Part shown: in pieces, positions 11,987 through 26,900 of the stretch
Layout: the number at the start of each line of letters is the position of its first letter
How positions within the stretch are numbered: position 1 is the first letter of the stretch
Assembly: GCA_947652115.1 (NCBI GenBank)
Contig: OX393561.1
Location: forward strand, 8,115,688 to 8,179,687
Direction: 5' to 3'
DNA length: 64,000 nucleotides
From: Blastomussa wellsi
Lineage: Eukaryota > Cnidaria > Anthozoa > Scleractinia > Plerogyridae
The notes under the pieces: model-generated
Seen by the model: only the letters and a program-made list of their open reading frames with translations
Told to the model about the DNA's origin: nothing
Databases searched by the model: none
Program-made: the position numbers and the translations under genes

Positions 11987-14900
11987 TTACTCTGTTTTCC
12001 ATTCTTCATTCCTCAGTTGTAGTCTGTCGACCTTGCCTGCTACAGTTTTTGGAATATCCTCCAAAAATTCCACCTATTAACAAAATAAAAATGTATAAAT
12101 CACGAATTATGTTATTCTTACACAGGAGTTTCTTTCATCGGGCATTTATGCTTTAAACCAGAGTACACTAAATTTCGTCGAGTGACTGAGTGCATGGCAT
12201 GAAAGCATAACCCTATATAAACCTGCTATTATTTATTACAATTCAAAGGCGACAGACCACAATCTCAATCAAAATAACTGAAATACGTCGCGCGCTGTCA
12301 TTGGTCGATACGTGTGTTTTGATGGAGTAGCGTTTTAGATTTCCACGCAGTTTTGAGAAATATTTTATAAAAGCAATTCGCCATTTTCGCATTTCCCATA
12401 ATACATCTTGTTTGTACCCCGAATTTTGCATAACTTTGTTTCCCAATTCTCCTGGGTATTACAGTCGTCCCAATGCTTGTGCAAAATTTTGGGTGGCAAA
12501 CAAGGTGTATTATGGGAAATGCGAAAATAGCGTATAGAGGGCTGAGATTATGTAGCCTCATCATAACTGTCTCTCCTAGCCCCTATCGTCCTATCGTGTT
12601 CACATGAGGCTATATAGTAAATCCTCGAATAAGCGCCGCAGTTAGGCCGACCAACTTTTTTTTTTTTATTTTTATTTTTTTTTATTACGTACACTACTAA
12701 CAGCACTATTACTTACACTACTTACACTACTAACACTACTTACAATACTAACACTACTTACAATACTAACATTACTTACAATCCTTACGTCACTACTAAC
12801 ATTACTAAAAAGACAATCGTTACTTACAATACGATTACGAGCACTACAATTACAGATACCTTGCCTACACAACTGAGAATACAAATCTTACTCTGCCTTT
12901 TACTTTACTTATACAATTACTTTTTGTGTTAATATGTCCTTAATATACATATAATTTTTTTGATTTAAATAAATCAGCACCTACTCCCTTACAATAAAAT
13001 TGGAATTGTTATTTAAAACGAGGTTCCATTTTGCCTGAAAATATTTTAAGTTTAAGATGCTTTGAGAGGCTAAAAGCTTTTCAATTTCATATTTTCTCTT
13101 GACTACATCTTCGAAAGACAAAAACAAAGGGACTTGTTTATTTTTGCGGCAATTCCATAAATAAAGTTTACCTAAAATGATAAAGTAGTTAAGCAGGTCA
13201 GATCTCTGATCTAATATTCCTAATATAATATTAATATAATCCAGTTTTATTTGCTTCCTTGTAACTGTTAACCAAAAGTTGTCAAATTTATTCCAAAATT
13301 CTGTTGAGAAGGAGCATCGATAAAAGAAATGTTCTAATGTTTCTGGAAAAGTCTGGCAAAATGTACAGAGATCACTTTGAATCCTTCCGATCTTTTGTAA
13401 TAAGGTATTCAAAAACAAAATGTCATTTAAAATTTTAAACTGAAAACATTGTACAAATGTTTCAAGAGCAACAGATTTTCCCAGTACAAACGCTTTTCGG
13501 GTCTCTTCTTCACTTAAGTTAAAATCTGACATTAGTTTAGTGAAACCTCTTGAATGTTTGGCTTTTTCTTTAATGAGAGAAGCATAAAAGTTTTTACTCT
13601 TGCTCGTGAGAGGATCAAAATCTTTGTTACCACACTTTAATTCAAGTGTATTTAAAACGTTTCTTTCGACGGTGAGAATCCTTAAATACTTTGGCACAGC
13701 GCAACGAACAGCAGTCCACGTCAAGTAATTTGAACCCATTAACCCCTTGTCCTTTGCTATGTTAAAGGATTCAACGTTGTTTCGAGAATACATTAAATCG
13801 CTGATAAAAATTACCCCAGCATTCATATAATTATGATAACAGATTGGTTTGCCGTCTATCTTTATATTGCAATTATTCCAAATTATAGAGTCATAAGCTT
13901 TAGAATCCGTTGAAACATTTGAGCGAAATTCAGACCACCACTGCAGCATTTCTGAATAAAAAGTCGAATTGATATGATAATCATTAATATTATAGTTGCA
14001 GTGAAAAAAGAAGAGACCTCCATAAGGTTTAAGCAAATGTCGGAGGTAACTTTTCCATGGAGATGGTTCAGGATTAAAAATTTTCGAAATCCATGCCAAT
14101 CTAAGAGACTTAATAGAAGTCTCCAGATCAGTGATATTTAACCCCCCATAGTCAGAACTATTAATTATAGCTCTCCCTTTCCACAAGAATTTATATATTA
14201 TGGTTTGAATTAGCGAAATGAATTCCGAGGGAGGTGAGAGAATAAAAAATATATATACCAATTTAGGGAGAAGAAGACTTTTAATAATCGATACTTTACC
14301 AAATAAAGAGAGACCTCTCCAGCTCCACTGATGTATTTGCTTTTTAATTTTAGTGATCTTGTCGTAAAAATTTTTCTGAAAAGACACCTCTCTGTTATTA
14401 CTGAAGTGTACCCCAAGAGCTTTTACGCTTTTGCACCATTTTAGGGATAAGGGCGTCTCGGGACTGTCACGACACGACCCAATCCACATTGCCTCTGTTT
14501 TAGTATAATTAACTTTTAAACCTGATAATTTTCCAAAAAGATCAAGTAATTTAAAGAGATTTTGTACGGATGCTAAATCATTTAAAAAGGCGGTGAGGTC
14601 ATCTGCATATTGGACAATTTTCCATTCCTCCAAGTCTAATTTAATTCCTTTAATATCGGTACTAGTTCGGATAGCAGCAGCTAAAGTCTCAATTGCGATC
14701 ACAAATAAATATGGCGACAGAGGATCTCCTTGCCTAACACCTCTTCTTAACTCAAAATTAGCAGAAAAAGATCCATTGTTTATAATGCAACTGGATACCT
14801 TACTATAAAATGTTTCTACCCATCTTACAAGACTGTGCCCAAAGCCGAAAATTTTTAAACATTTAAACATAAAATTCCATTCAAGGCTGTCGAATGCCTT

Positions 14901-17900
14901 TTCAAAATCTATAAATAATGATATACCCGGAATATTGAATGTTTTGGTGTACTCCATGACATCTATGATTGATCTAGCTGCTTCCCCTATGTATCGACCT
15001 GAAACATATCCAGTCTGATTGCTGTGAATTATCTCTGGTAAAATTCTAGTAATTCGTGTTGCTATTACTTTGGATGCTATTTTGGTGTCAACATTGGTGA
15101 GCGAAATCGGTCTCCAGTTCTCAAGATGGGTTCTGTCTTTACCTGTTTTTTCGATAAGTGTGATGACACCTTGCCTTTGTGAGTTAGACATTTCTCCCAC
15201 TTCATAAGCCTCATTAAAGCTTGCGAGCACCATTTCACCAATTGATGGCCAGAATGTATTATAGAATTCAACTGGCAGACCATCATTTCCAGGAGTCTTA
15301 CCTAGTTGGAATGTTTTGATAATGTTGTGGCATTCTTCCATTGTTATTTTCCCTTCGCATTTCTCACTTGCTTCACTTGATAACTTTGATAGATTTGGAT
15401 TTTCAAAGAAGATTGCTGCATCTGGAGTGTCTAACTTTGTTTTGGTACTGCTATACAGCTTAGTATAGAATTGCTTCTGTGCATCCATTATCGAGAGTGG
15501 ATCGGTAGAGATAATATGTTTCTTGATATGGTTACGTTTCTCCAAATTTAAAAAGTATTTACTGTTTTTTTCTCCGTGTTCGTGCCATCGTGCCCTTGCC
15601 CGTATAATTAACCCTTCAACTTTTTTGTCATACATCAATTCAAGTTCACTTTTATATCTTTCCATCGTAATTCGCGTATTTTCACAGGGATCATCTTGAA
15701 AGGCAGCTAATGATTCTTGATATTTGTCAGTTAATTCTCTTTCACGCTGTTGTCGAATTTGCGATAAACGTTTTGAGAAAATAATAGAGTCGGTTCTAAT
15801 ATTAAATTTTATCCAATCCCAAATTGATCTTCGGTCTTTAAGATCTTTTGCTTCCTCAAGCCAAACAGGCAATTTATCATGGATCATCTTTTTATTTTCC
15901 TTATTCGCCAGTAGTGCCGTATTCAATTTCCAATAGCCAGGACCTCTGTTATTTTCCTTAATTTCTTCAAGTTCTAACAGTATTGCAGAATGGTCTGATT
16001 TGATCGAGGGCAAAATATCCACATTTGTAACTAAATCGTGCAGTTTATCCGAGATCAACCAGTAATCTAATCTACAAAATATCAAGGGAGAACAACGAGC
16101 CCAGGTGAAACTTTTTTGATTTGGATTTTTTATGCGCCAAATGTCATGCAGACTAAATTCATCTTGAATTTCTTCAATACATTTTACGACGTGCCTTCGG
16201 GGAATTTGAATTCCACCTTTTTTATCCAAATTGATATTCAAAGGACAATTAAAATCCCCTCCCATTATTATGTTTTCCTCATTTCCGAAATCATTTGTTC
16301 TTAGTTGATTTGATAGTTTATGATAAAATTGAACAGCTTCCGCGTCTTTGTTGGGCCCATAAATATTTGCAATTGTATAATTTTCCTCTCTAATCAAAGC
16401 TTTGAACAATAAAAGCCTTCCACTCGAATCTGTCTGAGTCAACTTTATATCAATATCAAAGCCGTTCTTTATAAGCACCGCGACACCCCTGGCGTTTGTA
16501 CTCCCGTGAGAAAATAATATCTCTGCACCCCATTCTTTTTTCCACTGAGCCTCACGTTCTTTGCTTGAGTGTGTTTCTTGTAAAAATATCAAGTCGGCTT
16601 TTTGCTTTCTGCACCAGGAAAATATTGCTCTTCTTTTTTTAAAATTACTTAGGCCTCTCACGTTAAAGGATAATAATCTAATCGTATCAGGCTTCGAGTT
16701 TTGTTTACTCAGCATTTTAACTATATACATTAGGTCGTTTCATTGCAGGGAGTAACTGCCGCTTTTTTAAATACGAATATGTAAGAGATAATTTTTTCAA
16801 TATGCATGATATCAGTATAAAAGTAAAAAGTGTAAGCAAGAACAAAAACCAGTACATACACAATTACAAAAACACACATACATATAAACGAAAGCGCACT
16901 TACCATCCGGTGGTTGCAATGCACTCCCGTCGGGATCTCCACATAAAAGTAGTTATCACTCGAATTAATCAACTAGCTTACTTGTACTCAGTTTTATACT
17001 TAAAAGACGACATTATAATAAAGCCAAAATAATATTCTAGCTCTTAAAACTTGACATACATTGCAGTAGTACGAGCGAGATAAACTAGATCAATATTCTT
17101 ACAATAATGATGAAAACAATCGAAGATATTTAAGTTAGATATTTACAAACGTCAAAAGCGTAAACATGTTCGTAGTTCCTCCGTCAGTAAATTAATTTCA
17201 CTAAAAAGTAAGTTCAACGTATTTATTTATCCGGAAGCTTGAAGGATTTTAGTTTTCAGCAGTTTCGATCCTTAAACAAAATTTGTGCCGGTACTGACCA
17301 AGGTTTTAATGCAAATTCGACATCACTTCTTTCTTTAATCCCCCTGAGATAGTCTTTTCGAAGCTTTGCTCGGTCTTTGCGAACGCTCTTTGAGACATCA
17401 TCAGAAATAAAAATCTGACTGTCCAGAAAGGGATTGTCCTTCAAAGCATTTGCGGCAGCTTTAAGAATTTGAACTTTGTCGATATACCTCAAAAGATAGA
17501 TATGAATCGGCCTAACCGTAGAGGTGTTTGCCTCCGTGGCTCGTTGGTTGACATTCGTTCGATGGGCCCACATCACCTCAATATTTTGAAGTTGCATGTG
17601 TTTCTCGAAGAATTCAACCCTCAGGAAATCTTCTAAAGAATTGTGTGCCGCTTCTGCGCCTTCCTTGAGACCCCAAATGACGATATTATTTCTCTTTGAC
17701 CTATTTTCCAGGTCCTCCATCTTCTTGTAAACTGACGCTAATTCTTCACGGCTCTCTTTGAGAGACAGCTCATTATTTAAATCTATAATTTGGGCGTCCA
17801 GTGAGCGGTAGCTGTCTTTCAGAGCATCAACGTCGGCGGCGGTTTTTTTCTGTGAACTCTCTAAGCTAGATAATTTCTCAAGGATACTGTTCAACTTTAC

Positions 17901-20900
17901 TTCTTGTAAGTCTCTTGACCTGAGTAAGTCGTCCATTTTGGCAAGAACGGCGTCCAGCTTGTTTGAGGTTGAGTCGGTACTAGACATTTGCAAGGTTTTA
18001 GATCTGGTTCTCACACTCATATAGAACGATTATCGAGCTTAGAAGGTCTTCATTCGTCGAGAAAATAAAGTTGACCAAACTTCAAAGTGGAGAGCTCGAA
18101 CTCATGCGTCCTACCTGCGTCGCGTCATCACGTGACCTCCTCAGGCCGACCAACTTAATAAGCGCCGCCTTCGAATAAGCGCCGTTCATGTTTTTCCTTT
18201 ATTTCAATACTGGTTAAATAATAATTTTACATCTCTACGACCTCTAGTACGTGACTCACTTCATTTTCTTAACGCTATAATTTGTGATGTACTTGTTTTA
18301 AATAAGAGCCGCACCCCGAATAAGCGCCGCACGTGAGGAGAACACGGAATTGAAAAAGTCCTCTATTGCTTAATAAGTAGATTATTGAAACACAGACAAT
18401 CATTGTCAATTTGTTTAGCGTTAAGAAAATATTCATGACAACAGTAATAAAGTCGTTTTATGCATATAATTATGAAGTAGTTTTCCTGCATACAAATCCA
18501 GGCACAATTTCACCCAGCATATGCGCGTTGAATCGTTTAAAACGGGTTGATTTATTTCTTTCATTGCTCTCTTGGAGGTTGGTTGGTCGCATCTTTGACA
18601 TGCTTTAATGTGACTGTGCGATGCAGTTAAGAGCTATTTGGCTATGTATGCATGTCATCATTTGACTGAGCGCGATGCAGTTCCAGTCAAGACCCACATT
18701 TGACCCTTGCTCACCATAGAGTCTCCAGTAGCTCAGTGGTTAGAGCATCCGACTAGATCACGGAGGGTCGTGGGTTTAAATTCCATGTTGATGCCATTTC
18801 AATCATGATTAATTTCTTTCATTGCTCTCTTGAAATTTTGTTTAGTCGTCGCATTTATAACTAAACCCGAAAATACTTTGACTTGAATATTTCCTTTGCA
18901 AATCCACAAGTGGAACTCTTTTAAGTCGTGTATGTGAATCGTTTTCTTTTCTTTGTTCTAAGCTGTCAGCTTTATGAATAAAGTAAACGATTGTGGGTTA
19001 AAAGGAGAAATGAAAAGTCTATGACATAACCTTCCTTGGACACATCCACGCTGCAGTATTGTATGTCACATGATCCTGGAGCTCCTTTACCAGTTCCGCT
19101 CGGTTTCTATCTCTAAAGCCACTTGATAACACAACAAATGCTTTCATTGTCTATAGAAATTAAACATTAAATAAACTTACCACACTTGCAGTGCACACTT
19201 GTACTCGTAATTTTAAAATCTCGCGCTAAACATGGTCCCAAATGGGGCTCCAAATCTAAATAAGCGAATAAGTAAGCAAAATCACCCAACCTCCCCCCCT
19301 CCCATCAAAAGTTAAATGGTCCTCCCCTTACAATATTTCGAGTTTCGAGCGATCACTCATGAAAAGGTATTTTCTTTACTTATTTCCCGTACCTGTCCCA
19401 TCAAGTGAGGACTGCTGACGATAGCGCAGTTAAGTACCGCAGGATGTTCCCTCAAACATTGCTCCACCTCATATGGGTTTATGTTTCTTCTAAAAGGATA
19501 GAAAGGATTAGCAAAGTTCATTGAGCAAGTTTCCTTGTGTAGGAAATCTTTAATTTTGACCCGGCATGGTGGAAGGGACCGGGTACTTGTCTTACAAATT
19601 GAATTTAACACATAAGGACCGGTTTTCGTATCTCGGGAAAGTCGTTTCCATTATTTTTAATTGACGACAATAGCTTTGATATCAGGAAAAATAAAAGAGA
19701 AACACTATTATTCATTATTTGTACGCAAAAGCACAATTTAAAAATATCATTTATAAATTGTGATTTTTAGTTCTCTATTGATCATTTGAGACAACTCTTC
19801 GCTTTAAGCCATTCTGTTGTCCTTGAATCATATGTCAAAGGAGTTCAATTTAGAGTGCTTTGCTCTATTCTATATACAAAAATTCCAATTCGAAATTAAA
19901 ATAGATTTTAAAACAGATAATCTGTGTTCATTTTGCAAGAAAAAACTGGAAACATTTCCGTTTTCCCATGTTAAGAATTTCTGGAACGAATTTGAACGTT
20001 ACTGTCACCAACTTTCAAATCAACAAATTCATCTCACTTTTCAAACACCAGAGACAGTGTTTCATCACATTTTCAAACAACCGAGAATAGAGTTGAAATA
20101 GGACGCGCAGCGGCGTTTTTGACGAACCTCGACGTGTGTGGAAATGTGATAAAACACTCTCTTAAGTTTTCGAGAAACACAAAGTATCTGGTGACATCTT
20201 TCGTAGCAAAGACTTGCCCAGCACTACTTGCTCTTCAAAGAAAAGTGCCAAGTTTATATCTTTTCTTTCTATCTGCCCTTTACTTAATTTACTGATGAAT
20301 TACTTTGTAGTATTTAAAAAGTGACTAGGGAGTTTAAGAAACCACAACGGCGACGCCGAGAACAACGTCGATTAAAAAATGAATTTATATTTACCTACGA
20401 ATCCCTCGATACTCTAATGTCATGCAGTCTGTTTCAACTGTCAAAACTATCTCATAACTGAATCTGGAACACAGCGAAAAAATTCCGGTTTGAAATTCCG
20501 GTTATTCCGTGTGGCGAATGGAACAGTATTTTCCGGTTGGTCGCGACCAACCGGTTCCAGGCCATCACGTTCCAAGTTCCGCGCCAAAATACAAAATAAA
20601 TCAAAGCAAAACAAATGGCGGACCGTTGCCTCTGTTACTTGTTTTCAAGTTGTTAGACGACCCCGAAGTCAAAACAAACGACGTTTTAAGCGAAGACGAC
20701 GATATTACTTTTTCATTGTAGCTAGCCGATTTATGTGCTACTTACCACTCATAACTGTGGCTATTCCTGCTGTATTCACTTGTGCAATGATGCTGAAGTA
20801 AGACCTGAAAGCTTTCCGAGGCGAATAAGCAAGCCATTCACTGATATCGAGAAGCAACCGACGAAGTCATCTTGATTCTTGACTACAATTCCGGCTCGGA

Positions 20901-23900
20901 GAAACTGGGCCCGAGCAGGAATGATCGAATTCTTTACTTGCACAAATCCCATAATACACTTCTTTTACCCCCCAAATTTTGCATAATCATTGTTTGCAAT
21001 TTCTCCTGGGATATGAAGATGTCCCAAGGGAAATCTAAAACAATGCCTATGCAAATTTTTTTGGGGGTAGAAGCGGTGTATTATGGTAATGTGCAAGTAG
21101 AGAATGGAACGGAATTTTCCGGTTATTCCGATGTTCCGAAATTTTAGGCCCTACCTCGCGAGGTACATCCAAAATTGCGGAAAATGTCTGTTCCATTCGC
21201 TCTCCCACCCGGAATTTCCCGAATTTTTGGTCGAATGGAAAGCGCCCGCAATGAGCGAAGAATGTTAGAGGAGGCTTCCTAACTATCAATATGATTTTCT
21301 TACCCATCACAGAATAATATGTCATCAGTTCGTCCGATGATCCAGAAGTAGCCGTCCCCGTCTTTTTTGCCCAAGTCACCTATTTAACATACATATATTT
21401 AACAATTATCCTGCGAAATATCGTCTGATACTTTCTTGTCCGTCCTCTGGGATTTCTCTATCCACTGTCGCGCAATTTTAAATCAGATTCAATCGTCAAA
21501 TTGTCGGTGATAACAATTTTGTCCTAACGGCGGTCTACGTCAATAATAACATTCAAGTTCGGTTGAAAAAGCGCTATCGTGGCCAGAGTTTGCTGCGAAC
21601 AAGCGAAGCCACGCGTTGAACATCAAAAACTAAATTAACTTTTATTCGTTCTTGCGAACAAGCGACGCGAGGCCTTTAATAAGAAAACTGAATTCGACTT
21701 TCAGTCATATCTGCGAACAAGCGATTCGACGCTTTTAACAAGAAACCTCGATTAACTTTTTTGTATTCGTACTTGTGAACAAGAAACCTCAATTAGCTTT
21801 ATTGACACTGGCCAAACCGCGCTTGCTTTGTAACACTTATCGCTTCCGAAGCATTTTCATTTTCTCGCTCGCTGATTTGGCTACGCCTCGGCGATTTCTA
21901 ACCAGTGTCTTACGAACAATAAAGCCACTGGCCCTCAAAAAATAACTGAAACCAAAAAACCAGACTCCTATTGTTCATCCGAAATGTTCTTATCCTCTAC
22001 CCAAAGTTTGATGCGAGGCCGAGTTGGCTAAAATCAGACGACTTTCTGCAAGATTAAGCAGGATAATTGTTTTATTCAACAAATTGTCAACGAAGCGCAT
22101 TTTAGAGCCAGAAAAGTTGCCGTTATGCGGCTCTTTGCCTAAATATCTGTCAAGTACAGATGATGGATAACAATCGCTTGATGACCATGTATGGGTAACG
22201 GCATATACTGAAACCAGGAATACCAGAACACCGGAACACCCAAATACCCCGGAACACGGAACACCGGAACACCCCGGAACGCCATGGGACAATTTGTTGA
22301 ATAATATGGCCGCTTATCACTTGAGTGAAAACGCTCTATAAGCTAACAAACAAACCAGACAACCAAACAATGCAGAAAGAAGAACTGAAATTAAACAGCT
22401 AAACAGCAAGACAGACAATCAGTCAATTCATCCGACAGATAAACTGAGAGAAACACAAACATGCAGACTGATAGACAAAAAGGAGCAAACAGTGACTGGA
22501 AAACAGGCGAAAGGATCACACCACTAACCTGTGATGTAGAAATCTCCACAAAAACATTTTGCGGTACCCTCGGGATCGTCCTACAAAAAAAGCTTTAAAA
22601 TCTTTGCGTTCATTTCCTACTCTCTTTAGCCTACTCTACGACTGAAAACTGGAATTTCTTGTTTGGTTAAAGCATTGCCATTGTCATCCGTTTTCAGGCA
22701 TTCGTCCCAAGATTGTGATACCCCCACTGAACATTGACATTTCACTTTGTACGCAATTCATGCCTACCGGTTATGTCAAGTGATAAGCTGCTTTCTAGTA
22801 TTGTTATAGCCATGTTGTGAATAAATGGTTGGTTTTCTCGTTTTGGCTGTATTGGATGTTTTAGGCGACACCCACCAATTGTGAATACCCCTGATACTTT
22901 GAAAGCAGTTTAACATGAGTGCAATCTTAGATTCAGTTTCTTTTACAAATAATTAACAAACCAGCCATTCCCAACTTGAAAATCACTTTCCAATAATATT
23001 AAGAGTACCTACTACGTAACGAGTAAACATTCCAACAGGGCAGTAAGGCTTCACACGAACTACAACTTTTCCTAGTGAACCCGGAGGCACTTCTTGGTAA
23101 TTATCATCAACGACCTAAAACGTGTAAAGTACAAAATATGAAAATTAAAATGGTGCCCAAGGCAAACACATGATAAATAACGGCAACTGATGTATTAAAA
23201 GTGGAGTACTAAAAGTGGAGCCTGCAGGTGAATTCACGACTGATTAAACTGTAGTGGAAAGAGGAACATGCACAAGTAAATGCCTCATTAAATTACTTAC
23301 AAGCAAGTCGACTCCAGGATGAACTTTGCCAACAGATCCGAAATGTAGCTCGTCTCCTGAATCTCGTGGAAAAGTTAAATCATTCTGGGAAGAAGCCACA
23401 AGGGAGAAAAACCAGAATTCTGGTCGAGTTCTTTGATAATCTAATCTAAATAGAACATTTAATTTACAAAAGATATTTAACTAATTTTAATTAAGCAACG
23501 TTTTGGAATGCTCATGATTTGAGATGCCATTAGTCATCTACGAATTACCGTATTTTTCGATTAAACCCCGGACCACGAATATAATAAATGCCGGTTTCAA
23601 ACAAACGCCGGTCTGTCACGTCTACTTTTAAATAAGCGCTCCCGGCGTAAAGAAAAGTCCACGTCCCGCCCTTTATTTGAGGTCCAATAGTTTATTTCAA
23701 TATCGTTTTTTAATAACTGAATCCCATCGATAAAAGGTTCACGAAACATAATGCTTTAACTATTCATTTTATCAGTTTCTCTACCTCATACCCATCAAAC
23801 TAGCAGTGACATTTTGTCTATTTTTGGTGGTGAACGTTCGTCGTTGCCCAATTTTGCCTAAAATCAGGAAGCTTTGCGTAAAAACAGTACATACCGAGGC

Positions 23901-26900
23901 CTTCAAAACTAATGAAAACTACCCTAAACGCGTGGTCTTCACGGTTAAACAAACGCCAGGAGCCTCTATTTGGTACAATAAGGAAGGGACGGATTTCATT
24001 ACTACCACCATGGCCACCACCCATCATGACCTAATGTAAATAGTGCTACAAAGTTTGATGCCCGATCCCTCTCTCCTCTGAGGTTTTTACCAAGGATTAC
24101 CTTATGACGATGAAACATTTAATTTGGTAGCCGATTCACTGCGGGAATTTTGATGTGTCAACGTTATTCATGTTTCTTTATTCACTTTCTTCGGCAAAAT
24201 AGCGAAATTTGTCTATTTTTACATTTCAATTGTATTTTATTAATTTTCGTGTTTTGCAGAGATAGGTAGCAGATCCAAGATGGTGGTTATAATGACGTCA
24301 TATACCCTCGATGACGTCATAACCAATACACATTATGTCATCTTATAGAACAAGCTCTGAGCTCGTCTGCTCTGTGCTTTTCTATACAATGCAATCTTTT
24401 TCTCCGGCTTAATGAAGCGAAAACTTAGAGGAGGAGGGTCCACCAAACCCCTATCTCTTCCTTGTACCACAGGGGGCATGAGTTTAGTGTACGTCCGAAG
24501 AATAACAACGTACCGTCTCTGTTTGTCCATAACAGTCCCAGAGTTCCACTCCTGTTCCATCTTTCCACTTACGTACCACTTCTTTGTTGAGTGGTTCTCC
24601 TCCGATATAAAAACATTTCAACTTGGGGAAATTAAAGCTGTTAAGATCTTTCTCATCCAAAGCTTTCAGATAAAGATCAGTTCTAAATTCAGCTTTAGTT
24701 ATGGGATATTTCTGAAGTGTTTCCATTGCTTCTCTGGGTGTCACTGTTTTGTAATGAGCAAACGACCCTGCCCCTTTGGACCAAGTAGAAAACAGACCGT
24801 CTTTAGTCAGCCAGGACCAACCAGCCGAAAACGCAGTCCAGCCTATGTCAGTCTCTGTAAAACGAAACCTGAAAGTAAACGAGGCTTCTTTCATTCAAAG
24901 GATATCCCTTCCCTTTTGCAGATATTTCTTGCGTTTCCCTTAAATGACTCATGTGCTATACCAATCAAATTTTGTAAGTTTGTGTGAAAGACCAAAATGG
25001 ACGGATGTCCAAGACAACTGAGTTGATTTCACTTTGAGCAACAAATCTAGAATACAAAGGGAAAAACGTCGACCACTTCTATTTTGTACATTACGTACAC
25101 AACAACTTGATGTTATTTAAATAAACACATTAATCGCGTTATCTCTATCCCTTGAATTACGTACTTTCGTATTTCTTTACCACCCAAGCCCATGCTGGCT
25201 TGTGAATGTTCCACCATCTTTGCATTTCCAGTTGTGCCACTTGTGAAGAAAATTCCAGTCGGCGCTGAGCTTAAAGACTTAACAGACTGGTACGGGAAAA
25301 GAATGGTAAAACATTAATTGGTATTAGGTTGTGCCTTGAAATGTAAATGTATACGTAAGATATATGCGTAGCAAAGCTGCAGTTAGACGCGGGAACAATT
25401 GGATGCTACTACGTTTGTGTTGCTCTTACATACTTACTGCCCATCACTCCAGCGTATTCAGTTTCGTCTCACCAACAATGAGGCCGAATTATATTTCGGT
25501 TGCAAAGGCGTGCAACATTGTTTTGTTGATTTCAAGCCAAACGCACAGCCGTGCAGGCGTAAATTTCCAAGTCTTAACTTAAACAATGTTTCCACATTAT
25601 ATTGGACGGAAACCAAATTGGGGCAAAGTTAACCTACCTGATAGTCAGCACTTGCCGCTTGAAAGAGATCTTCAAATGGCACCCAGCCCTCCCTAGAGAA
25701 GTACAAAAAAAAAATAAAAAGATCAATGCATTAATAACAATTAGTAAAGGCTTTCGCCCGTTTTTCGTTACCTATGTTCATTCTTCATTCTCTTGACCAA
25801 AAGTTTGCTTCTTATTTCTTTGTGACCAGTGCTAGTAATCTACAAATGAAAACAAGAAAAACAAATAAACGGAGAGAGCAAAACAAGTTAATGTACAATT
25901 ATGGTAAAATAAATCTTTATCGATTCTGCAAGGGAATCCAAAAGCTGTCCCCGAAATCTAGGGTTCGGAAAATTGCATATAGTCAGTTAAGGAGGCATTA
26001 CGGTTGCATTTTGGACCAAAATGTGTAGCACATTGTAAAGCACATAAAATATTTCAACTATTTAATGAATCGCCTTGAAATTGTACATGAAGCTAGAGTA
26101 GTCCATGGTATATCATGACAATGGCTATCAGACCATAATAAGCAATACTTGGTTAATTATTAACTAAATTTTACATTTTGACTTATATCTTCATATTTCA
26201 TGCCCCCAATGTATTTTTTCAATTCTATTTACAGAGTAACCCTACTATTTCCTGCAATAATGCTACACACACACCTCTACAACCCTATTGAGCAATTTCG
26301 GGTTTAGGCAAATTGTGTTGCCGTAGAAACGAGGTTATTCTATGAAAGATTCAATCTGGAATAACTTAAAGAGTATTCACCAAAATAAAAAAAGCCTCAA
26401 CAGGGTAATAGAACAATTTTTAAGAGCAACTGAGCCAAATTTGGTGATTAAAGGATAAATGCGGAGATTAAAAACTAGGGGGGCAATTGAAAAAAATGCC
26501 TTTTTGAGAAAAGCAACTGGGAAAACATCGTAAGGTAAAATCAGCAATGTGAAAATAAATAAATAAAACTATGACCAGGAAATTATTAAAGTACCTTTTT
26601 GCAGCATCATTAGATCCTGTGACAGTTTCTTTTAATCAGAATTTCAACAACATTGGGGACCCGAGTTTTCTACCATTTCACTACTATTTGTGGTAATAAA
26701 AGTGTTAATGTTCTGCCTAACAGACAGCAGAACAACAAATCGACCAAATTCATCATTTTGCTTCAAAATCTAACCGTAATGCCCCCTTAAAGTAGCTACG
26801 GCATGATATTTTGAGTCATTTCTTTGCGACGAGCCAAATTTCCCTTAAAATGTGGGTAATCGGAAAATAATAATTTACTGTTAAAGGAAGTAAAACACCA

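Larger units (their letters stand above)
12658..18142 (-). mobile_element. Full-length L1/Tx1-like LINE with perfect target-site duplication
   Basis: A 5.5-kb non-LTR retrotransposon, minus orientation. AGGCCGACCAACTT is present at 12644-12657 and again at 18143-18156, a perfect 14-bp target-site duplication. The 3' end carries the A-rich tail (T-rich on plus strand, 12658-12690). Order from 5': ~122-bp leader, ORF1 (18020-17256), 525-bp spacer, ORF2 (16730-12981), then a 3' region with TTACACTAC-type repeats. Both ORFs are uninterrupted. It sits in the last intron of ACSM copy 2 in the same orientation as the gene. Confidence 0.92.

Noticed and set aside
14593..16304. Plus-strand ORFs inside the LINE
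   Set aside because: Shadows of ORF2 on the opposite strand.
18722..18798. Functional tRNA gene
   Set aside because: Anticodon and acceptor stems are mismatched and the B-box is decayed; read as tRNA-derived repeat.
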